NCBI RefSeq assembly: GCF_013911085.1
Contig: NZ_JACERN010000033.1
Location: 310,001-374,000, forward strand
DNA from: Aquitalea aquatica
Lineage (GTDB): Bacteria; Pseudomonadota; Gammaproteobacteria; Burkholderiales; Chromobacteriaceae
Direction of reading: 5' to 3'
Length of the DNA stretch: 64,000 nucleotides
Shown one piece after another: positions 60,851 to 64,000 of this stretch; position 1 is the first letter of the stretch; every line of letters begins with the position of its first letter. The notes under the pieces are model-generated. The model was given only the letters and a program-made list of their open reading frames with translations. It was not told the origin of the DNA and searched no databases. The position numbers and the translations under genes were made by a program.

Positions 60851-61261
60851 ATGCCGACCCAACCAGCCATTATCGTTTCCAGCCTGGACTATGAAAGGCT
60901 GGCCGCCTGGATGGAGCGACTTCCCGCGCAGGACAAGGCAACCCTGACCGCGCTGGAGGCAGAACTGGAGCGCGCAGAAGTGGTAGAGCCGGAAAGTATC
61001 CCGGCCGGCATCATCACCATGAACAGCACGGCACGGGTTCGTATCGAACAAAGCGGCGAAGAAAAACTGTTAACCCTGGTTTATCCCAATCAGGCCGATG
61101 GCACTGCTGGCCATGTATCCATCCTGGCACCCATCGGCGCAGCCCTGTTGGGACTGGCCGAAGGCCAAAGCATAGACTGGCCCACACTGGCGGGACAGAC
61201 CAGGCTGACGGTACTGGAAGTAATCTACCAGCCCGAAGCTGCCGGCGAACTACACCGCTAA
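60851..61261 (+). CDS. rnk: Rnk-like nucleoside diphosphate kinase regulator
   Basis: A 136-residue protein of the GreA/Rnk group: an N-terminal short helix region (DYERLAAWMERLPAQDKATLTALEAELERAEVV) and a C-terminal FKBP-like domain with NSTARVRIEQSGEEKLLTLVYP and VSILAPIGAALLGL followed by EGQSIDW, as in Rnk. It lacks the long GreA coiled coil, so it is not an elongation factor of the GreA type. Rnk binds RNA polymerase; its physiological effect is only partly known. AAGGAG upstream; the flagellin terminator isolates it from the gene before. Confidence 0.87.
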   Translation: MPTQPAIIVSSLDYERLAAWMERLPAQDKATLTALEAELERAEVVEPESIPAGIITMNSTARVRIEQSGEEKLLTLVYPNQADGTAGHVSILAPIGAALLGLAEGQSIDWPTLAGQTRLTVLEVIYQPEAAGELHR

Positions 61262-61269
61262 GCGCAGGC

Positions 61270-61297
61270 AAAAAAACGGCCAGTCCTATGACTGGCC
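61270..61297 (-). terminator. Terminator of the alpha/beta hydrolase gene (and rnk)
   Basis: GGCCAGTC, loop ATAG, GACTGGCC on the minus strand, followed by a run of T. It may also stop rnk transcripts. Confidence 0.8.
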
Positions 61298-61319
61298 CTG
61301 TTTCTATCTGTACACCCAC

Positions 61320-61928
61320 TCACCAGCAACGCTGAATCATCTGCGCCAACTTGATCAGCTTGCCGTGAAAGAAATGACCGGCCCCCGGGAAAACCAGTAC
61401 CGGTAAATCCTGTGGTCTGGCCCAGTCAAGCACGGCAGACAGGGGAATGACCTCATCCTCTTCACCATGAATCACCAAGGTGTCATTTGGCACGGCCGGC
61501 GTGGGGATTTCATACTTGCCCACCGCCACGCCCATCAGCAGCAATTTGTCAGCTTCGATCACCGCCCTGGTACGGGCTGCCACGAAACCACCAAACGAGA
61601 AACCAGCCAGAGCCAGCGGCAGATCGCCCTGCTCGCCACGCGCATACTCCACCACGGCCAGCACATCGTCCACCTCACCCAAACCATGATCATGCTGGCC
61701 TTCACTTGCCCCCACACCACGCAGGTTAGGGCAATAGCAGACGTATCCCAATTGGGATAACGCCTTGGCCGCCGTCTGCACCACCTTATTGGTATTGGTT
61801 CCGCCTTGCAGCGGGTTAGGATGGCAGATCACCGCAATACCACTAGCCTGCCCTGGCGGCGACACCACGATGGTTTCCAGCGCACCGACAGGTCCGGCGA
61901 TGACAAGCTTGTTTTGGGCTTTCAGCAT
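61320..61928 (-). CDS. Alpha/beta hydrolase, COG2945 type
   Basis: A 202-residue serine hydrolase. The oxyanion region HPNPLQGGTNTNKVV and GVGASEGQHDHGLGEVDDV precede the nucleophile elbow GFSFGGFVA; Asp in IHGEEDEVIP and His in GAGHFFHGKL complete the triad. The natural ester is unknown. It overlaps the 2Fe-2S ferredoxin gene by one base (TGATG), so the two are translated together; a functional tie is not known. Confidence 0.87.
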   Translation of the reverse strand: MLKAQNKLVIAGPVGALETIVVSPPGQASGIAVICHPNPLQGGTNTNKVVQTAAKALSQLGYVCYCPNLRGVGASEGQHDHGLGEVDDVLAVVEYARGEQGDLPLALAGFSFGGFVAARTRAVIEADKLLLMGVAVGKYEIPTPAVPNDTLVIHGEEDEVIPLSAVLDWARPQDLPVLVFPGAGHFFHGKLIKLAQMIQRCW

Positions 61929-62236
61929 CAGACTTTCAACCTTTCCACAATGCGGCCAGCCACCATATGCTCATCGACGATTTCATCAATATCTTCTCGG
62001 TCGACGAAGGTGTACCAAGTTTCTTGCAGATAGACCACCATGACCGGCCCCTGATCACAGCGCCCCAGGCAGCCAGCCTTGTTGACGCGGATCTTGCCGT
62101 CACCAGCCAGCCCCAGTGCTTTTACCCGGTCTTTCATATAAGACAGTAACTCGCTGGAGCCATGGTTATTGCAACAATCCTCGCCGGCAGCCCGCTGATT
62201 GCAGCAGACGAAAACATGCTTGTCGAAAAAACTCAT
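61928..62236 (-). CDS. 2Fe-2S thioredoxin-like ferredoxin
   Basis: A 102-residue thioredoxin-fold ferredoxin of the Azotobacter/Aquifex Fd type. Cys ligands lie in VCCNQRAAGEDCCNNHG and NKAGCLGRCDQGP. It probably carries electrons; partners are unknown. AAGGAA precedes ATG 62236. It is first in a two-gene unit with the alpha/beta hydrolase, 60 bases downstream of dnaB on the same strand. Confidence 0.92.
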   Translation of the reverse strand: MSFFDKHVFVCCNQRAAGEDCCNNHGSSELLSYMKDRVKALGLAGDGKIRVNKAGCLGRCDQGPVMVVYLQETWYTFVDREDIDEIVDEHMVAGRIVERLKV

Positions 62237-62296
62237 GTGTTTCCTTTCCCAGGTACAGCAGACCGCTGTGCGTGCAGCATGCTGCTACCCAATAGC

Positions 62297-63706
62297 TTAA
62301 CCATCACTATCCGCCCAGCCACTGATACCCAGCGTGGCGGCGTTTTCAAACTTGGCATGCTTGCCGACAAAGGCCAGCCGCACGGCACCGGTGGGACCAT
62401 TACGATGCTTACCGATAATCGCCTCGGCCATGCCTTTTACCTCGGCATTTTCCGGGCTGTAATATTCTTCGCGGTACATGAAGATAATGATGTCAGCATC
62501 CTGCTCAATAGCACCAGATTCACGCAAGTCGGACATCATCGGGCGCTTGTTGGGGCGCTGCTCTACCGCTCGCGACAGCTGCGACAGGGCAATCACCGGC
62601 ACCTGCAACTCTTTGGCCAAACCTTTCAGACCGCGCGAAATCTCACCCAGCTCTGCAGTACGGTTGTCGCCACGTCCCGAGCCCGACATCAGCTGCAAAT
62701 AGTCGATTACGATCAGACCCAGCTTGCCACCATGCTGACGCGCCAGACGCCGTGCCCGCGCACGTAGCTCCAGCGCCGTCAGTGCTGGCGTTTCGTCGAT
62801 ATACATCGGCGCTTCGGATAGCTTGCCGATAGCATAGGTGAGCTTTTGCCAGTCTTCGTCGCCCAGCTTACCGGTACGCAAGACATGCTGATCCAGCCTG
62901 CCCACCGAGCCCAGCATACGCATCACCAGCTGCGCACCGCCCATTTCCATGGAGAACACGGCGACGGGGGCCTTGTACTCTACTGCCACATGCTCGGCGA
63001 TATTCATGGAGAAGGCAGTTTTACCCATGGACGGACGACCGGCCACAATCACCAAGTCTCCCGGCTGCAGACCGGAGGTCTTGGCATCCAGATCGATAAA
63101 ACCGGTGGGGATGCCGGTCACTTCGTCAGGATTGTCACGGCTGTACAGCATGTCGATGCGCTCGACCACTTCTTTCAGCAGGCCGGGCATTTCCAGAAAA
63201 CCCTGCTTAGACTTAGCAGTGGATTCGGCAATCTGGAACACCTTGCCTTCGGCCTCGTCCAGCAACTGGGCCGCATCACGCCCCTGTGGCGCATAGGCCG
63301 ACTCGGCGATCTCCGCCCCAACCACCGCCAGTTGACGCATGATGGAACGCTCGCGCACGATTTCGGCATAGCGGCGGATATTGGCGGCGGATGGCGTATT
63401 CTGCGCCAGCGTGGCCAGGTAGGACAGGCCTCCGATGTCTGCCAGTTCGGCATTCTTGTCCAGCACTTCGGACACCGTCACCACGTCGGCCGGGCGGCCC
63501 AGCTCGATCAGGCGGGCAATGTGCTTGAAAATCAGTTTGTGGTCATGGCGATAAAAATCAGCCTCGGATACCACATCGGCAATCTTGTCGAAGGCGCTGT
63601 TGTCCAGCATCAGGCCACCCAGCACCGACTGTTCTGCTTCGGTAGAGTGCGGCGGTGTGCGCAAGGACGCCATGGCGCCGTCAAAATTTTCGTACTGTTC
63701 GGTCAT
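62297..63706 (-). CDS. dnaB: Replicative DNA helicase DnaB
   Basis: A 469-residue hexameric 5'-3' helicase at the replication fork. The N-terminal primase-contacting domain (about 15-150; PPHSTEAEQSVLGGLMLDN) and a linker precede the RecA-like motor with Walker A VAGRPSMGKTAF (about 228-239), Walker B LIVIDYLQLM and the arginine finger region near RGDNRTAELGEISRGLKGLAKE. No intein is present. The start has a modest GAGTC site. Confidence 0.96.
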   Translation of the reverse strand: MTEQYENFDGAMASLRTPPHSTEAEQSVLGGLMLDNSAFDKIADVVSEADFYRHDHKLIFKHIARLIELGRPADVVTVSEVLDKNAELADIGGLSYLATLAQNTPSAANIRRYAEIVRERSIMRQLAVVGAEIAESAYAPQGRDAAQLLDEAEGKVFQIAESTAKSKQGFLEMPGLLKEVVERIDMLYSRDNPDEVTGIPTGFIDLDAKTSGLQPGDLVIVAGRPSMGKTAFSMNIAEHVAVEYKAPVAVFSMEMGGAQLVMRMLGSVGRLDQHVLRTGKLGDEDWQKLTYAIGKLSEAPMYIDETPALTALELRARARRLARQHGGKLGLIVIDYLQLMSGSGRGDNRTAELGEISRGLKGLAKELQVPVIALSQLSRAVEQRPNKRPMMSDLRESGAIEQDADIIIFMYREEYYSPENAEVKGMAEAIIGKHRNGPTGAVRLAFVGKHAKFENAATLGISGWADSDG

Positions 63707-63758
63707 GGAGACTCAATGAAATGTGCTACAGGCAACAGCAGGGAATCAGGTGGCAATT

Positions 63759-64000
63759 CTAGCAGTTTTTACCCGCCACATAGCCGGATGACCACGCCCA
63801 CTGAAAGTTATATCCCCCCAGCCAGCCGGTGACATCCACCACCTCGCCGATAAAATACAAACCCGGAACCTCCCGCGCCTCCATGGTTTTGGATGACAGG
63901 GCCCTGGTAGACACGCCACCTCGCGTGACTTCGGCCTTCTTGTAGCCCTGGGTGCCATTGGGCTTGATGCGCCAGTGGTGTAGCTGCTCGGCCAGTTGCA
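63759..64000 (-). CDS. HI0933/YhiN-type FAD flavoprotein, C-terminal part
   Basis: The minus strand from the window edge to a stop at 63759-63761 encodes at least 80 residues: AEVTRGGVSTRALSSKTM, then EVPGLYFIGEVVDVTGWLGGYN and FQWAWSSGYVAG at the end. This is the closing part of the HI0933/YhiN family of FAD-binding proteins; the Rossmann motif at the N-terminus is outside the window. The reaction is not known. It lies upstream of dnaB on the same strand with a gap of 52 bases. Confidence 0.85.
   Translation of the reverse strand, partial: QLAEQLHHWRIKPNGTQGYKKAEVTRGGVSTRALSSKTMEAREVPGLYFIGEVVDVTGWLGGYNFQWAWSSGYVAGKNC

Noticed and set aside
1-64000. CRISPR array, tRNA or rRNA genes, insertion sequences
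   Set aside because: No regularly spaced repeats, no tRNA T-loop signature with acceptor pairing, no rRNA conserved core and no transposase motif was found on either strand.

Overview
The window (about 59-60% G+C by eye) looks like the chromosome of a motile, non-fastidious betaproteobacterium of the Neisseriales/Chromobacteriaceae type (Chromobacterium, Aquitalea, Vogesella and relatives). This is inferred from the rpe-gph-trpE order, the betaproteobacterial small families DUF2788, DUF3579 and DUF455, a Neisseria-type trimeric porin, motAB and a flagellin. The species cannot be named from the sequence alone. No insertion sequence, prophage, CRISPR array, tRNA or rRNA operon was seen; the only structural RNA is the 4.5S (SRP) RNA.

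Layout. 1-4.6 kb: partial DUF455, fliW, tag, an orphan small protein, an SLC6-type Na+ symporter and argE. 4.8-8.9 kb: the SRP RNA with its own promoter, a small XRE regulator behind a structured A+T-rich leader with a clear dyad operator, uspA, a thioesterase, a TerB-like protein, a MoxR ATPase and xerC. 8.9-16.6 kb (minus strand): pepD, a TenA/PqqC-fold protein, a GGDEF-EAL membrane protein, an Atm1-type ABC exporter and apaG. 16.7-20.5 kb: rpe, an SDR, gph and trpE, with a candidate Trp-rich leader peptide before trpE. 20.5-22.2 kb: two A+T-rich tandem paralogous membrane proteins resembling 5TM-LytS-type sensor modules without an output domain. 22.5-27.1 kb: slt, an NDUFA9-like SDR, cca and a LprI-like secreted protein. 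27.1-32.6 kb (minus): an Amidase_3, then motA-motB-membrane methyltransferase-HDOD/GAF-SpoU methyltransferase.

32.8-39.2 kb is a putrescine catabolic locus: puuD-, puuA/spuB- and spuC-like genes on the minus strand, divergent from a puuR-like regulator and puuC. 39.2-41.4 kb holds a COG2509 flavoprotein and yajQ. 41.4-49.9 kb is a second gamma-glutamyl-amine type locus: an RpiR regulator divergent from a second glutamine-synthetase-like ligase, aldehyde dehydrogenase, iron-type alcohol dehydrogenase, a class-I amidotransferase-type hydrolase, an APC permease, and then a separate LysE exporter. The ADH/ALDH pair suggests an amino-alcohol as substrate. 49.9-54.7 kb (minus): DUF2788, argG, argF (with a terminator hairpin in its leader) and an Orn/Lys/Arg decarboxylase. 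54.9-64 kb: dinG, DUF3579, porin, map, a divergent flagellin, rnk, an alpha/beta hydrolase, a 2Fe-2S ferredoxin, dnaB and the C-terminus of a HI0933/YhiN-type flavoprotein.

Together the window links arginine synthesis (argE, argF, argG) and its possible decarboxylation to polyamine breakdown through gamma-glutamylated intermediates, next to housekeeping and motility genes. The points most worth a second look are the second gamma-glutamyl-amine locus, the two output-less 5TM proteins, the leader structures before trpE, argF and the XRE gene, and the divergent flagellin.
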